A stretch of DNA of 64,000 nucleotides from Paraburkholderia sp. LEh10 (GCF_017814945.1 NZ_JAGIPX010000012.1:1-64000); one strand, 5' to 3'; positions 9,793 to 19,496 are shown, counted from the stretch's first letter. The notes: generated by a model from the sequence alone, not told the origin. Numbers and translations are program-made.

Positions 9793-10452
9793 TCAGGCCG
9801 CGCGAGCCTGCTGCGTGCCGTCGATCAGCGCGATGCCCGTCAGCTTCTCCAGCTCGGCGAAGTCGATATCCGAGAAGATCTCGCGCACGACGAGCCCGTC
9901 ATTCGTCACGTCGATCATCGCGAGGTCCGTATAGATGCGGTCGACGCAGCCGACGCCCGTCACGGGATACGAGCACTCGGCGACGATCTTGCTTTCGCCC
10001 TGCTTGGTCAGGTGCTCCATCATCACGAAGACCTGCTTCGCGCCGATGGCGAGATCCATCGCGCCGCCGACAGCGGGAATCGCGTCGGGCGCGCCCGTGT
10101 GCCAGTTCGCAAGGTCGCCCTTCGCCGACACCTGAAACGCGCCGAGCACGCAGTAGTCGAGATGGCCGCCGCGCATCATCGCGAACGAATCCGAGTGATG
10201 GAAGAACGCGCCGCCCGTCAGCAGCGTCACGTGCTGCTTGCCGGCGTTGATCAGTTCGTCGTCTTCCTCGCCTTTCGCGGGCGCGGGGCCCATGCCCAGC
10301 AGGCCGTTTTCGCTGTGCAGGAAGATTTCCTTGTTCGCGTCGAGGTGGTTCGCCACCAGCGTCGGCACGCCGATGCCGAGGTTCACATAAGCGCCTTCAG
10401 GAATGTCCTGTGCGACGCGCTTCGCCATTTCATCGCGGGTCAGTCGTTTCAT
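9793..10452 (-). CDS. pcaJ: 3-oxoadipate CoA-transferase subunit B
   Basis: 219 residues. Beta subunit of a family I CoA-transferase that moves CoA from succinyl-CoA to 3-oxoadipate. The catalytic glutamate is Glu48 in the SENG motif (HSENGLLGMGP). Near the N-terminus is GAYVNLGIGVPTLVANHL, and PDAIPAVGGAMDLAIGAK is the typical subunit-B core. It follows pcaI after 12 bases and must pair with it. By sequence alone it could also be succinyl-CoA:acetoacetate transferase ScoB. The pca context decides for PcaJ. Confidence 0.92.
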   Translation of the reverse strand: MKRLTRDEMAKRVAQDIPEGAYVNLGIGVPTLVANHLDANKEIFLHSENGLLGMGPAPAKGEEDDELINAGKQHVTLLTGGAFFHHSDSFAMMRGGHLDYCVLGAFQVSAKGDLANWHTGAPDAIPAVGGAMDLAIGAKQVFVMMEHLTKQGESKIVAECSYPVTGVGCVDRIYTDLAMIDVTNDGLVVREIFSDIDFAELEKLTGIALIDGTQQARAA

Positions 10453-10464
10453 CTCAGGTTTCCT

Positions 10465-11163
10465 TCAGGCGGCTTGTTCAGGGCGCTGCGCGTCATGCGC
10501 GGCTTGCGGCACTTCGACGATGCGCTGCACGAAAATGCCCGGCGTGACGATCACTTCGGGGTCGAGCGCGCCGAGCGGCACCACTTCCGACACCTGCACG
10601 ATCGCCGTCTTCGCCGCGCTCGCCATGATCGGGCCGAAGTTGCGCGCGGTCTTGCGATACACGAGGTTGCCCCAGCGGTCGCCCTTATATGCCTTGATCA
10701 GCGCGAAGTCCGCGTGCAGCGGCGCTTCCAGCACATAATGCTTGCCGTCGATCACGCGCGTTTCCTTGCCTTCGGCGAGCTTGGTGCCGTAGCCCGTCGG
10801 CGTGAAGAAGCCGCCGATGCCCGCGCCCGCCGCGCGGATGCGCTCGGCCAGATTGCCCTGCGGCACGAGTTCCAGTTCGATTTCACCCGCGCGATAGAGC
10901 GCGTCGAACACGTATGAATCCGTCTGACGCGGGAACGAGCAGATGATCTTGCGCACACGCTTCGCCTTGAGCAGCGCCGCGAGGCCGGTGTCGCCGTTGC
11001 CGGCGTTGTTGTTGACGATCGTGAGCTCTTTCGCGCCTTGCTCGATGAGCGCGTCGATCAGTTCGGAAGGCATCCCGGCCGTGCCGAAGCCGCCGATCAT
11101 GACGGTCGCGCCGTCTTGCACGTCGGCGACTGCCGACTGTGACTCGAAAATCTTGTTGATCAT
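10465..11163 (-). CDS. pcaI: 3-oxoadipate CoA-transferase subunit A
   Basis: 232 residues from ATG 11163, chosen because AGAGGA sits 8 bases upstream. A longer frame to 11229 adds unrelated residues. It is the alpha subunit of the CoA-transferase, with the glycine-rich GGFGTAGMPSELIDAL motif near residue 30 and the SubA signature region GNGDTGLAALL. It is the first gene of the pcaI-J-B-D-C block, so its upstream region (11164-11400) should hold the operon promoter. Confidence 0.93.
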   Translation of the reverse strand: MINKIFESQSAVADVQDGATVMIGGFGTAGMPSELIDALIEQGAKELTIVNNNAGNGDTGLAALLKAKRVRKIICSFPRQTDSYVFDALYRAGEIELELVPQGNLAERIRAAGAGIGGFFTPTGYGTKLAEGKETRVIDGKHYVLEAPLHADFALIKAYKGDRWGNLVYRKTARNFGPIMASAAKTAIVQVSEVVPLGALDPEVIVTPGIFVQRIVEVPQAAHDAQRPEQAA

Positions 11164-11353
11164 GTCGAATTTCCTCTGGAACGCGTGGTTCCGCGCCGCA
11201 CGGCCCGCCGAACAAACGACGGAATGCACGCCGGACGGTCTCCACGTCCGCTTTCGCCTTGCCTGGTCCCGCTGACGGCATGCAGACCTGCTGCAGGCCG
11301 CATGAGTTTGGCTCGCCTCCCACTCTGCGTCGGCACATCACAAAGTTCTATAT

Positions 11354-11378
11354 GCGAACACAGTTTCGTTTAGCGAAC
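11354..11378 (-). promoter_or_regulatory. Candidate PcaR (IclR-family) operator upstream of pcaI
   Basis: On the minus strand GTTCGCTAAACGAAAC (11378-11363) is an imperfect palindrome. It resembles the IclR-family pattern GTTCG-N-CGAAC and the PcaR site I recall from Pseudomonas putida pcaIJ (GTTCGATAATCGCAC). A second GTTCGC follows at 11359-11354. The position, about 190 bases ahead of pcaI, fits the operon control region. No IclR gene is inside this window. Confidence 0.4.
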
Positions 11379-11529
11379 GTACCGGAGAATTATGGTTTGC
11401 GGCGGCATCGCTTGTCAAGGCAACTGTTTCGTGGTTTGCCCTACGGCCATGGTTTGCCCTTGCGGCTCTACGCGGCGCCGGCGTCCCGGGCGGTCCCGGC
11501 ACCGCCCGGCGCTTCACGCGCGCGCGGGC

Positions 11530-12708
11530 TCAGTCCCTGAACGGCAGCCCCACGTAATTCTCCGCCAGCATCCGTGAGGCCGCATTGGAACTCGCGACGT
11601 ACCGGAGCTCGGACATCTTCAGGCGATTGACGAACGGCGTGTCGTCGAACGACGGATGCAGCATGTTCGTCATGAAGTACGAAAAATGCTCGGCGCGCCA
11701 AACCCGTTCCAGACAGGTCGACGAATACGCGTCGAGCAGATCGTCGCGGCCATCGTGATAGTGCGCGGCCAACGCCCTTGACAGCACGCGCACGTCGGCG
11801 ACGGCCAGGTTCATCCCTTTCGCGCCCGTCGGCGGGACGATGTGCGCGGCGTCGCCGGCGAGAAAGAGCCGGCCGTGCTGCATCGGCTCACACACGAAGC
11901 TGCGCATCGGCGTCACGCCTTTTTGCGTGATCTCGCCGACAGCGGGCAGCCAGCCGTCATCGCTCTCGAAGCGCGCGTGCAGTTCGGCCCAGATGCGCTC
12001 GTCGGGCCATTGCGCGAGGTCTTCGTCGGGACGGCATTGCAGATACAGACGCGTCACTTCGGGCGAACGCATGCTGAACAGCGCAAAGCCGCGCTCGGAA
12101 TGCGCGTACACGAGCTCGTCGCAGGTCGGCGCGGCGTTGGCAAGAATGCCGAGCCATGCGTACGGATAAACGCGCTCGAAGGCTTGCAGCGCGTGCTCGG
12201 GGATCGACCCGCGCGAGATGCCGTGAAAGCCGTCGCAGCCGGCGACGTAGTCACAGTCGATGCGCTCCTGCGCGCCATTGTGTGTGAAGCGGACCCACGG
12301 CTTATCCGTCGTCAGATCGTGCAGCGAGACATCGGCGACGTCGAAGTACAAAGGCTGACCGTGTTCGACTGCCGCGTCGATCATGTCGCACACCACTTCA
12401 TGCTGGCCATAGACGGTGATCGCGCGACCCTCGGTCAGCGCCGTCAGATCGATGCGATGCCGCTTGCGCCCGAACAGCAGTTCGATGCCGTGATGCACAA
12501 GCCCTTCGCGCTGCATCCGCGTGCCGAGCCCGGCGGCGTTGAGCGTATCGACGGTGCCCTGCTCCAGCACGCCCGCACGAATCCGATGCTCGCAGTACTC
12601 GCGCGAACGGCTTTCGAGCACCACCGACCCGACGCCCGCCAGCCGCAACAGATGCGATAGCAGCAAACCGGCGGGGCCAGCGCCGACAATGGCCACCTGA
12701 GTGCGCAT
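11530..12708 (-). CDS. pobA: 4-hydroxybenzoate 3-monooxygenase
   Basis: 392-residue FAD enzyme that hydroxylates 4-hydroxybenzoate to protocatechuate with NADPH and O2, feeding the pca genes alongside. FAD-binding GAGPAG is at residues 9-14, GCDG at 158-161 and LAGDAAH near 283-289. The residues known to bind substrate in the Pseudomonas enzyme occur at the same numbers: Tyr201, Ser212, Arg214, Tyr222 and Pro293. It is transcribed away from the LysR gene at 12848, with about 140 bases between the two starts. Confidence 0.96.
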   Translation of the reverse strand: MRTQVAIVGAGPAGLLLSHLLRLAGVGSVVLESRSREYCEHRIRAGVLEQGTVDTLNAAGLGTRMQREGLVHHGIELLFGRKRHRIDLTALTEGRAITVYGQHEVVCDMIDAAVEHGQPLYFDVADVSLHDLTTDKPWVRFTHNGAQERIDCDYVAGCDGFHGISRGSIPEHALQAFERVYPYAWLGILANAAPTCDELVYAHSERGFALFSMRSPEVTRLYLQCRPDEDLAQWPDERIWAELHARFESDDGWLPAVGEITQKGVTPMRSFVCEPMQHGRLFLAGDAAHIVPPTGAKGMNLAVADVRVLSRALAAHYHDGRDDLLDAYSSTCLERVWRAEHFSYFMTNMLHPSFDDTPFVNRLKMSELRYVASSNAASRMLAENYVGLPFRD

Positions 12709-12795
12709 CGTACGTCTCCTAGGTTGTTATTCGACTATTCAAACGATTGTGTGCGCTTTCCCCACTATGCAACAGCGCAATTTTTAGGATAGGTT

Positions 12796-12814
12796 GTATA
12801 CGCTTAATCGATAC
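12796..12814. promoter_or_regulatory. LysR-type operator between pobA and its regulator
   Basis: GTAT-N11-ATAC, a perfect dyad with the T-N11-A spacing expected of LysR-type regulators, lies in the shared pobA/lysR intergenic region. It is about 90 bases ahead of pobA and about 35 ahead of the regulator start. A weaker TTG-N13-CAA dyad lies at about 12724-12742. Confidence 0.55.
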
Positions 12815-12847
12815 CGCGCGGCGTCCGTCACGTCCACGCGCCCAGGC

Positions 12848-13771
12848 ATGGCCGAACTCGATCTCAACCTGATTCCCTACCTCGTCGCGCTGGAGGACAT
12901 GCGCAACGTGAGTCGCGCCGCCGAACGTCTCGGCGTGAGCCAGCCGCGCGTGAGCACCGCGCTCGGGCGGCTGCGCGAGTACTTCAACGATCCGCTTTTC
13001 GTGCGCACGTCGCGCGGCATGGAGCCGACGCCGCGCGCCCTCGCGCTGATTCCCGCCGCACGCGAGGCGCTCGCGCGCATCGAGAAAGGCATGCTCGACT
13101 CGCAGGACTTCGATCCCGCGACATCGACGCATACCTTTTCGCTCGCGCTCTCCGATGTCGGCGAAATCGTGTTCTTGCCGCGTCTGTTGCAACTGTTCGC
13201 CGAGCGCGCGCCACATGCGAACCTGCGCTCGGTGTCGCTGCCTCCTGCGCATGTCGAACGCGGACTGGAATCGGGCGACATCGATCTTGCCGTCGGCTAC
13301 TTCCCCGATCTGTCCGGCAACAACTTCTTTCAGCAGCGCCTCTTCACGCACCGCTTCATCTGCCTCATGCGCAGCGATCATCCCCTCGCGGGCGCGCCGC
13401 TCACGCTCGAACAGTTCATTAGCCTCGGACACGCCGTCGTGCGCGCCGAAGGGCGCAGCCAGGAAGTGCTCGAACAGTATCTGGAGAAAAAGCGTATCCG
13501 CCGACGCGCCGTGCTGGAGACGCCGCACTTCATGAGCCTGCCGTTCATCCTCGCGCGCACCGATCTGATCGCGACGGTACCGCACGCGATCGGCTTCGCG
13601 TACGTGTCGGAACATGCGTCGATCACGCTCGTCGAACCGCCGTTGCCGCTGCCGCGCTTCGACTTGCGCCAGCACTGGCACCGCAAGTTCCATAACGATC
13701 CGCGCGCGGGCTGGCTGCGCGGCGTCGTCGCCGAACTGTTCAATGACGCGAAGGACGAGTGGCCGAAGTAG
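12848..13771 (+). CDS. LysR-family regulator, probably of pobA
   Basis: 307 residues from ATG 12848. An in-frame TTG at 12794 lies inside the operator and is less likely. The N-terminal winged HTH reads [37 protein letters not shown]. It is followed by a substrate-binding domain from about residue 90. Divergence from pobA with a T-N11-A site between them suggests that it activates pobA in response to 4-hydroxybenzoate. This is inference: in other bacteria PobR is AraC- or IclR-like, so the regulator type differs from those models. Confidence 0.85.
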   Translation: MAELDLNLIPYLVALEDMRNVSRAAERLGVSQPRVSTALGRLREYFNDPLFVRTSRGMEPTPRALALIPAAREALARIEKGMLDSQDFDPATSTHTFSLALSDVGEIVFLPRLLQLFAERAPHANLRSVSLPPAHVERGLESGDIDLAVGYFPDLSGNNFFQQRLFTHRFICLMRSDHPLAGAPLTLEQFISLGHAVVRAEGRSQEVLEQYLEKKRIRRRAVLETPHFMSLPFILARTDLIATVPHAIGFAYVSEHASITLVEPPLPLPRFDLRQHWHRKFHNDPRAGWLRGVVAELFNDAKDEWPK

Positions 13772-13874
13772 CGTTTGCATCACGCCCGGCGCGCATATCC
13801 ATATCGGACGTGGGGTTGGGAAACATGGAACAATGCCGCAACGCGCGAGCGTTTTACTGCAACTGGAGCGAAGG

Positions 13875-14504
13875 ATGACTACGAACACAACAAATCCCAG
13901 CGACGCGCCCGGCCGCCCGTCCCGAGAGGACGCCGAAGAAGCCGTGCGCGTGCTGCTGCGCTGGGCCGGCGACGACCCACGGCGCGAAGGGCTGATCGAC
14001 ACGCCAGCGCGCGTCGTGCGAGCGTATGAAGAATTTTTCGTGGGCTACACGGTCGACCCGCGCGACATTCTCGTGCGCACGTTCTCCGAAGTGGACGGCT
14101 ACGACGAAATGATCGTGCTGAAGGACATCCGCTTCGAAAGCTATTGCGAGCATCATATGGTGCCTATCATCGGGCGCGCGCATGTCGCGTATCTGCCCGA
14201 GCATCGCGTCGTGGGTATTTCGAAGCTCGCGCGGCTCGTCGACGCGTTTGCCAAGCGTCTGCAGATTCAGGAGAAGATGACCGTGCAGATCGCCGATACG
14301 CTCAACGAAGTATTGCAGCCGAAGGGGGTCGGCGTGATTCTTGAGGCGTCGCACCAGTGCATGTCGACGCGCGGTGTGCATAAGGCCGGGGTGGAGATGG
14401 TCACGTCGCGGATGCTGGGTACGTTTCGTACTGATCCGTCGACGCGACGGGAGTTTCTGTCGATTGTGAATAGTCCCACTTCGGTCAGTGTGGCCAATAC
14501 CTAG
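13875..14504 (+). CDS. folE: GTP cyclohydrolase I
   Basis: 209 residues from ATG 13875, preceded by GGAGCGAAGG. It converts GTP to 7,8-dihydroneopterin triphosphate, the first step of folate and tetrahydrobiopterin synthesis. Zinc ligands are Cys91 and His94 in YCEHH and Cys162 in [31 protein letters not shown] is the second family signature. It starts about 100 bases after the LysR stop, and no other folate gene is adjacent. The frame can be extended upstream through the LysR gene, but the ribosome site and family length fix this start. Confidence 0.95.
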   Translation: MTTNTTNPSDAPGRPSREDAEEAVRVLLRWAGDDPRREGLIDTPARVVRAYEEFFVGYTVDPRDILVRTFSEVDGYDEMIVLKDIRFESYCEHHMVPIIGRAHVAYLPEHRVVGISKLARLVDAFAKRLQIQEKMTVQIADTLNEVLQPKGVGVILEASHQCMSTRGVHKAGVEMVTSRMLGTFRTDPSTRREFLSIVNSPTSVSVANT

Positions 14505-14727
14505 GCCTTTCCCGCGACGCTTTGGGTGGTTCGCCTTTTTTCTTCTCTGCATCCGCGTTGCGCCTGTGCGGCGCGGGCGTTGCCCTTATGCAGGGCAGGC
14601 AAAAGAAAACCGCTCACACCGCCAGTTGCTCGTTATTGCCCACGGGCTCTCAGCGGCCCCGTCCTTCATACGGAAGCGTGCTTCTCACGATAGTTGCCAA
14701 CGCGCGGGACTCAATGCCTGACCCGTT

Positions 14728-15687
14728 TCACGCGTCTCCATGTCGCGCACGCGTCGGCGTGCGGCTGTCGTCGTTGCGGTTGCGCTCACCCTCGCGGACC
14801 TTGCCCTGCGAGACGCTGCTGCCAGGCGGCACGCTATGCGTGAGCCATACGTTGCCGCCAATCACCGAGCCTCGGCCGATCGTCACGCGCCCTAGAATCG
14901 TCGCGCCCGCGTAGATCACAACGTCGTCTTCGACGATCGGGTGGCGCGCATTGCCCTTTACGAGCGTTCCGTCGTCGTCTGCGGCGAAGCTCTTTGCGCC
15001 GAGCGTGACGGCCTGGTAGACGCGCACCCGCTCGCCGATGATCGCCGTCTCGCCGATCACGACGCCCGTGCCGTGGTCGATGAAGAAGCTCGGACCGATT
15101 TGAGCACCGGGGTGAATGTCGATGCCCGTCGCTGAATGCGCGATCTCGTTGATGAAACGCGCGAGCAGCGGCACACCGAGCCGATGCAGCGCATGCGCGA
15201 GCCGGTGATGGGTCATCGCCCATACGCCCGGATAGCAGAGCAGAATCTCCGTGATGTGCTGCGCGGCGGGGTCGCCCGCATACGCGGCCTGGATGTCGCT
15301 GACCAGCATCGCGCGGATGCCCGGCAACTGCTTGCCGAACTCGCGCGCGACGTCGAACGCGCGCGCGCTCAAATCGGCGTCCGAAGTCTGCGCGTGTTCC
15401 GGCAGAAAGCGCAGCGCACGGCGAATCTGCTCGGCGAGCACGCGCAATGTGCTTTCGAGCGTATGGCCGACGTAATAGTCGACGCTTTCATCGGTCAAAT
15501 CGGGCGCGCCGTAGTGCGTCGGAAAAAGCGCGGCGCGCAGGCCCGCAACGATGTCGATGACAGCATCGCGCGAAGGCAGTTCGCGAATACCGCGCGGATG
15601 GCGCGTGCGATGCAGTTCTTCACGCGACGCGCGTAGTTCGGCGACGATCTGCTCGAGGCCCCAGTTGTTGGACGAAACGTTTGACAT
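14728..15687 (-). CDS. epsC: Serine O-acetyltransferase (EpsC type)
   Basis: 319 residues. It acetylates L-serine with acetyl-CoA, the first step of cysteine synthesis. The C-terminal left-handed beta-helix is clear from hexapeptide repeats: IDIHPGAQIGPSFFIDHGTG, VVIGETAIIGERVRVYQ and VTLGAKSF, then VEDDVVIYAGATILGRVTIG. The His-Asp of FFIDHGTGVVIGE are the expected catalytic residues. The N-terminal 150-residue helical part is longer than in Escherichia coli CysE and matches the EpsC group. It is convergent with folE across about 220 bases that hold no gene. Confidence 0.92.
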   Translation of the reverse strand: MSNVSSNNWGLEQIVAELRASREELHRTRHPRGIRELPSRDAVIDIVAGLRAALFPTHYGAPDLTDESVDYYVGHTLESTLRVLAEQIRRALRFLPEHAQTSDADLSARAFDVAREFGKQLPGIRAMLVSDIQAAYAGDPAAQHITEILLCYPGVWAMTHHRLAHALHRLGVPLLARFINEIAHSATGIDIHPGAQIGPSFFIDHGTGVVIGETAIIGERVRVYQAVTLGAKSFAADDDGTLVKGNARHPIVEDDVVIYAGATILGRVTIGRGSVIGGNVWLTHSVPPGSSVSQGKVREGERNRNDDSRTPTRARHGDA

Positions 15688-15849
15688 GGCGAGGACGGCT
15701 GGCGCGGTCGGGGCGCGTTAAAGTGAATTGTCCCCAGAGATTACCGCGTTTCGCGATGCGCCGTGCAGCGCCTGTTCACGATGCGCGTGGATGCGGCACG
15801 CCGTGCCGTACTATCCACGGCATGCGCGCTGGCGAGTGAGACGGGCGCG

Positions 15850-16083
15850 TCAGACGGTCATACTGCTTGCATCGATCCAGCGTACGGCCCAGTCGCGAGC
15901 GTGCGCGATAGCAGCTGCTTCGTCAGTGAAGCGGAGATCGGTGGGGAAGAAGCGGTTGGCGACCAGTTCGCCATCGCTGGAGCGCGATACAACCACATAC
16001 GGTTGCCAGGTACCATCGCTAGCGCGCGCCGGAGCGCAGTTCAGCAAATAGCCACGATGTGTGAATGCAGCGTCAACGTGCAT
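15850..16083 (-). CDS. Small uncharacterised protein
   Basis: 77 residues if it begins at ATG 16083; the open frame continues to 16224, but that start has no ribosome site. The 16083 start has CAGGGA about 12 bases upstream. The sequence contains HRGYLLNCAPARASDGTWQP followed by DEAAAIAHARDWAVRWIDA. This resembles a small Burkholderiaceae family with a beta-strand-rich fold that I know only as uncharacterised. No signal peptide or membrane segment is visible. No function is proposed. Confidence 0.6.
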   Translation of the reverse strand: MHVDAAFTHRGYLLNCAPARASDGTWQPYVVVSRSSDGELVANRFFPTDLRFTDEAAAIAHARDWAVRWIDASSMTV

Positions 16084-16382
16084 GAGTGACCCGTCCCTGA
16101 CTGCCTCATAGATGGTCCTTTTTTTTTGGCTCTTTTCGCGAGTGCCGTGCCGCTCGATACAGTGTTCGGCCTCTGCCGCTGTCGCGCTCCCGTCAGCGCG
16201 TTGCTGCACTCGCACCAGAATCATACTCTGTAGGAAATGAGCGTCTACGAAAAAAATTCATAAAAATTTGCCGTATGCGGGAAGCGCCGTCGCGCGTGGA
16301 TCGCCAGGTGATCGGGCGCTCACGCGGAACGACTTTTGCTCCTATCCTATGGTTTATAGGAACGTGACAAGGAGGACGCCAA

Positions 16383-16832
16383 ATGAGCCTCAACACTCGC
16401 AAAATACCTGCAACGCAGTCTGGATCGGGCGCCGCGCGCAGCGCCGAGATGCACAACGACCGCACGCACGACAGCACCGTGGATACCGACAGCAAGAACC
16501 ATGAAGCCGCGCGCATTGCGGGCCAGGCGCCGATCGGCCCCGATGAGATCACGACGAGCAACGCATCGCTCGTCAACAGCGTGCCCGACAATCCCTATGC
16601 GGAGCTCGCGGGATTCGACAGCCGCGTTGGCGGAAACCATCTGCTGCTTGCGCTGGAGCCGGGCTATCGCGTGATCGACAAGGGCATGACGGTGCCGGAG
16701 CCCGTCGAGCGCTTCGACGACCGCTTCCACGAACCGCGTACGCACGCGGGGGATCATACGCGCGGGCGCATGCACTTCGCGCTCAATCATCAACGGCCGA
16801 TGCGTATCATCGAACTCGAACGTGTGAAGTGA
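16383..16832 (+). CDS. Hydrophilic protein of unknown function (DUF3005-like)
   Basis: 149 residues, preceded by a strong AAGGAGG 9 bases before the ATG. It is highly polar and rich in Asp, His, Arg and Asn, with no signal peptide and probably a disordered N-terminal half. The distinctive core is PDNPYAELAGFDSRVGGNHL, then a VERFDDRF-x-EPRTH stretch and HTRGRMHFAL. From memory this resembles the uncharacterised DUF3005 family of Burkholderia, an assignment I could not verify. It stands alone between two small intergenic regions. Confidence 0.7.
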   Translation: MSLNTRKIPATQSGSGAARSAEMHNDRTHDSTVDTDSKNHEAARIAGQAPIGPDEITTSNASLVNSVPDNPYAELAGFDSRVGGNHLLLALEPGYRVIDKGMTVPEPVERFDDRFHEPRTHAGDHTRGRMHFALNHQRPMRIIELERVK

Positions 16833-17058
16833 GCGGCCTGTCATGTGACGCGTCATCCGGCGGCGCGTCACGTTGCAGGGTTGGGGGGCACACGGCGCTC
16901 GCGGTATCAGGCGCCGTGGCGCCTCGCGTGCGTGTGCATTTCACGTTCGATGCCCGCGATTCGAAACTCCCGGTTTGATGACTTCATCGCAGGCGGACCT
17001 TTTTCCAGCTTGAAACGGCCCGCACAATCGCCGCATCTTTCCATTCAAGGAGCAGCAG

Positions 17059-17664
17059 ATGAGCAGAATCGTCGTGATCGGCGCAACGGGCACGCTCGGC
17101 CAGGCTGTCGCCGCCGAATTGAAGGCACGTCATGAAGTGATCGAGGTCGGTGCGACGCGCGCCGCACATCGCGTCGACAGCACGGACCCGGCGAGCATCG
17201 AGCGGCTGTTTCAGGAAATCGGCAAGGTCGATGGCGTCGTGACGGCCACGGGCAAGGTCCATTTCGGACCGCTGCCTGAAATGACGATCGAGCAGTTCTG
17301 GGTCGGTCTGCGCGACAAGCTGATGGGGCAGATCAACGTCGTGCTCACCGCGCAGAAGTACGTGAACGACGGCGGCTCGTTCACACTGACGAGCGGCATT
17401 CTCGCCGACGAGCCGATCAGCCAGGGCGTCAGCGCGACGACCGTGAACCTCGCGCTCGAAGGCTTCGTCCGCGGCGCGGCGATCGAACTGCCGCGCGGCA
17501 TCCGCATCAATCTCGTGAGTCCGACTGTGCTGACGGAATCGATGGAAAGCTACGCGCCGTTCTTCCGCGGCTTCGAACCCGTCGATGCGAAGAAGGCTGC
17601 GCAGGCTTATTTGCGTAGCGTCGAAGGCGCGCAAACCGGGCGGGTTTATCGCGTCGGCTATTAG
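17059..17664 (+). CDS. Short-chain dehydrogenase-like protein with altered active site
   Basis: 201 residues, with AAGGAG ahead of the ATG. The Rossmann dinucleotide motif GATGTLGQ is at residues 8-15, followed by a short-chain dehydrogenase fold (VTATGKVHFG, SFTLTSGI, LPRGIRINLVSPTVL). The catalytic Tyr-x-x-x-Lys is missing: the aligned stretch reads VSATTVNLALEGF, so Tyr and Lys are replaced by Val and Thr. The protein is also shorter than the usual 240-260 residues. It probably binds NAD(P), but its chemistry is uncertain. Related small proteins are usually annotated simply as short-chain dehydrogenases. Confidence 0.85.
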   Translation: MSRIVVIGATGTLGQAVAAELKARHEVIEVGATRAAHRVDSTDPASIERLFQEIGKVDGVVTATGKVHFGPLPEMTIEQFWVGLRDKLMGQINVVLTAQKYVNDGGSFTLTSGILADEPISQGVSATTVNLALEGFVRGAAIELPRGIRINLVSPTVLTESMESYAPFFRGFEPVDAKKAAQAYLRSVEGAQTGRVYRVGY

Positions 17665-17735
17665 AAGACCGCGTTGGGTTTATCGACTGGCGAGCGCGCA
17701 TCCTGTGCGCTCGCCGCGCAACGGCACACTGGCGC

Positions 17736-19487
17736 TCAGTGAATCTCCGGCTCGCCCGCCTCGGCGCTCGCGCCGCCGCGTTGCAGGAAATCGAAGTCGC
17801 AGCCCTTGTCGGCCTGCAGCACATGCACCTGATGCATCGCGCCGTAGCCGCGTGAAAAGCGCGGCGCGGGCGCGACCCATTCGGCCTTGCGCCGCGCAAG
17901 CTCTTCATCCGATACCAGCACGTTGAGCTTCCTCTGCGGCACGTCGAGCTCGATCATGTCGCCGTCGCGCACCAGCGCAAACGGCCCGCCGATGAACGAT
18001 TCCGGCGCGACGTGCAGCACGCACGCGCCGTAGCTCGTGCCGCTCATGCGCGCATCGGAGATGCGCAGCATGTCGCGCACGCCCTTTTGCAGCAGCTTCT
18101 TCGGAATCGGCAGCTGGCCCCACTCGGGCATGCCCGGCGCGCCCACGGGCCCCGCGTGCTGCAGCACGATCACGCAGGTCTCGTCGATGTCGAGCGCGTC
18201 GTCGTCGATGCGCGCGGCCATGTCGTTGTAGTCGCTGAACACCACCGCGCGGCCCGTGTGCACGAGCAGATGCGGTTCCGCCGCGCCCGGCTTGATCACC
18301 GCGCCATCGGGCGCGATGTTGCCGCGCAGGACGGCGAGGCCGTTGTCCGGCATCAGCGGATTGCCGCGGCGGCGGATCACGTCGTCGTTGAAGATCTGCG
18401 CGCCTTCGAGGTTTTCGCCGAGCGTCCGGCCGTTCACCGTCAACTGCGAACGGTCGATCAGGTCGCCCAGTTCCACGAGCATCGCCTGCAGGCCGCCCGC
18501 GTAGTAGAAGTCTTCCATCAGGTACGCGCCCGTCGGCCGGATGTTCGCGAGCACCGGCGTGTGGCGCGAGAGGCTGTCGTAGCGGTCGAGCGTCAGCTCG
18601 ATGCCCGCGCGGCGCGCGAGCGCGATCATGTGCACGATCGCGTTCGTCGAACCCGACAGCGCGAGACACGTGGTCACCGCATTGTCGATCGACCTGTCGG
18701 TGAGGATGTCCGAGGGCTTCAGATCTTCCCACACCATCTCGACGATGCGCATCCCCGTTTTCGCCGACATCTGCGCGTGACGCGAGTCCGGCGCGGGAAT
18801 CGATGCGAAGCCCGGCAGCGTGAAGCCGAGTGCTTCGGCGGCGCTCGTCATCGTCGAGGCCGTGCCCATCGTCATGCAATGCCCCGGCGAACGCGCGATG
18901 CCGCCCTCGACGCCGTGCCAGTCCTCTTCCGTGATCTTGCCCGCGCGCAGGTCGGCCCAGTACTTCCAGGTGTCGGAGCCCGAGCCGAGCGTCGCGCCGT
19001 TCCAGTTGCCGCGCAGCATCGGACCGGCGGGCAGGAAGATCGCCGGCAGGTCCATGCTGATCGCGCCCATCAGCAGCGCGGGCGTGGTCTTGTCGCAGCC
19101 GCCCATCAGCACGACGCCATCGGCGGGATACGAGCGCAGCGTCTCTTCCGCTTCCATCGCGAGGAAGTTGCGGTAGAGCATCGTCGTCGGCTTCTGGAAC
19201 GGCTCCGACAGCGTCTGCACGGGCAGCTCAATGGGAAAGCCGCCCGCCTGCCAGATGCCGCGCTTGACCTCTTCCACACGCTGTTTGAAGTGCGTGTGGC
19301 ACGGGTTCATTTCGCTCCACGTGTTAAGGATCGCGATCACCGGCTTGCCCGCGTATTCCTCGCGGCTGTAGCCCATTTGCGCCGTGCGCGAGCGATGCCC
19401 GAACGAGCGCAGATCGTTCACGCCGTACCAGCGGTGGCTGCGTAGTTCTTCAGGGGTCTTGCGTTTTTTCGTCGACTGGTTTGACAC
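17736..19487 (-). CDS. IlvD/Edd-family sugar-acid dehydratase (arabinonate type)
   Basis: 583 residues. An iron-sulphur dehydratase converting an aldonic acid to its 2-keto-3-deoxy form. Cluster ligands are Cys63 (NPCHTH), Cys131 (GGCDKTTP, with Lys133) and Cys204 ([12 protein letters not shown]), as in L-arabinonate and D-xylonate dehydratases. The length and the N-terminal [19 protein letters not shown] favour the pentonate subgroup over IlvD or Edd. It begins 9 bases after the last ABC permease gene, so it is the distal gene of the importer operon. The exact substrate (pentonate or hexonate) cannot be fixed from sequence. Confidence 0.88.
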   Translation of the reverse strand: MSNQSTKKRKTPEELRSHRWYGVNDLRSFGHRSRTAQMGYSREEYAGKPVIAILNTWSEMNPCHTHFKQRVEEVKRGIWQAGGFPIELPVQTLSEPFQKPTTMLYRNFLAMEAEETLRSYPADGVVLMGGCDKTTPALLMGAISMDLPAIFLPAGPMLRGNWNGATLGSGSDTWKYWADLRAGKITEEDWHGVEGGIARSPGHCMTMGTASTMTSAAEALGFTLPGFASIPAPDSRHAQMSAKTGMRIVEMVWEDLKPSDILTDRSIDNAVTTCLALSGSTNAIVHMIALARRAGIELTLDRYDSLSRHTPVLANIRPTGAYLMEDFYYAGGLQAMLVELGDLIDRSQLTVNGRTLGENLEGAQIFNDDVIRRRGNPLMPDNGLAVLRGNIAPDGAVIKPGAAEPHLLVHTGRAVVFSDYNDMAARIDDDALDIDETCVIVLQHAGPVGAPGMPEWGQLPIPKKLLQKGVRDMLRISDARMSGTSYGACVLHVAPESFIGGPFALVRDGDMIELDVPQRKLNVLVSDEELARRKAEWVAPAPRFSRGYGAMHQVHVLQADKGCDFDFLQRGGASAEAGEPEIH

Positions 19488-19496
19488 GACGCGCTC

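Noticed and set aside
13614..13874. N-terminal extension of GTP cyclohydrolase I
   Set aside because: It overlaps the LysR coding sequence and lacks a ribosome site; ATG 13875 gives the family length.
14505..14727. Possible small gene between folE and the serine acetyltransferase gene
   Set aside because: Frames on the plus strand have no ribosome site or motif; the sequence looks like ordinary convergent intergenic DNA.
18012..19445. Plus-strand open frame of 477 codons
   Set aside because: Antisense to the IlvD/Edd dehydratase; the translation is rich in Arg, His and Val without any domain.
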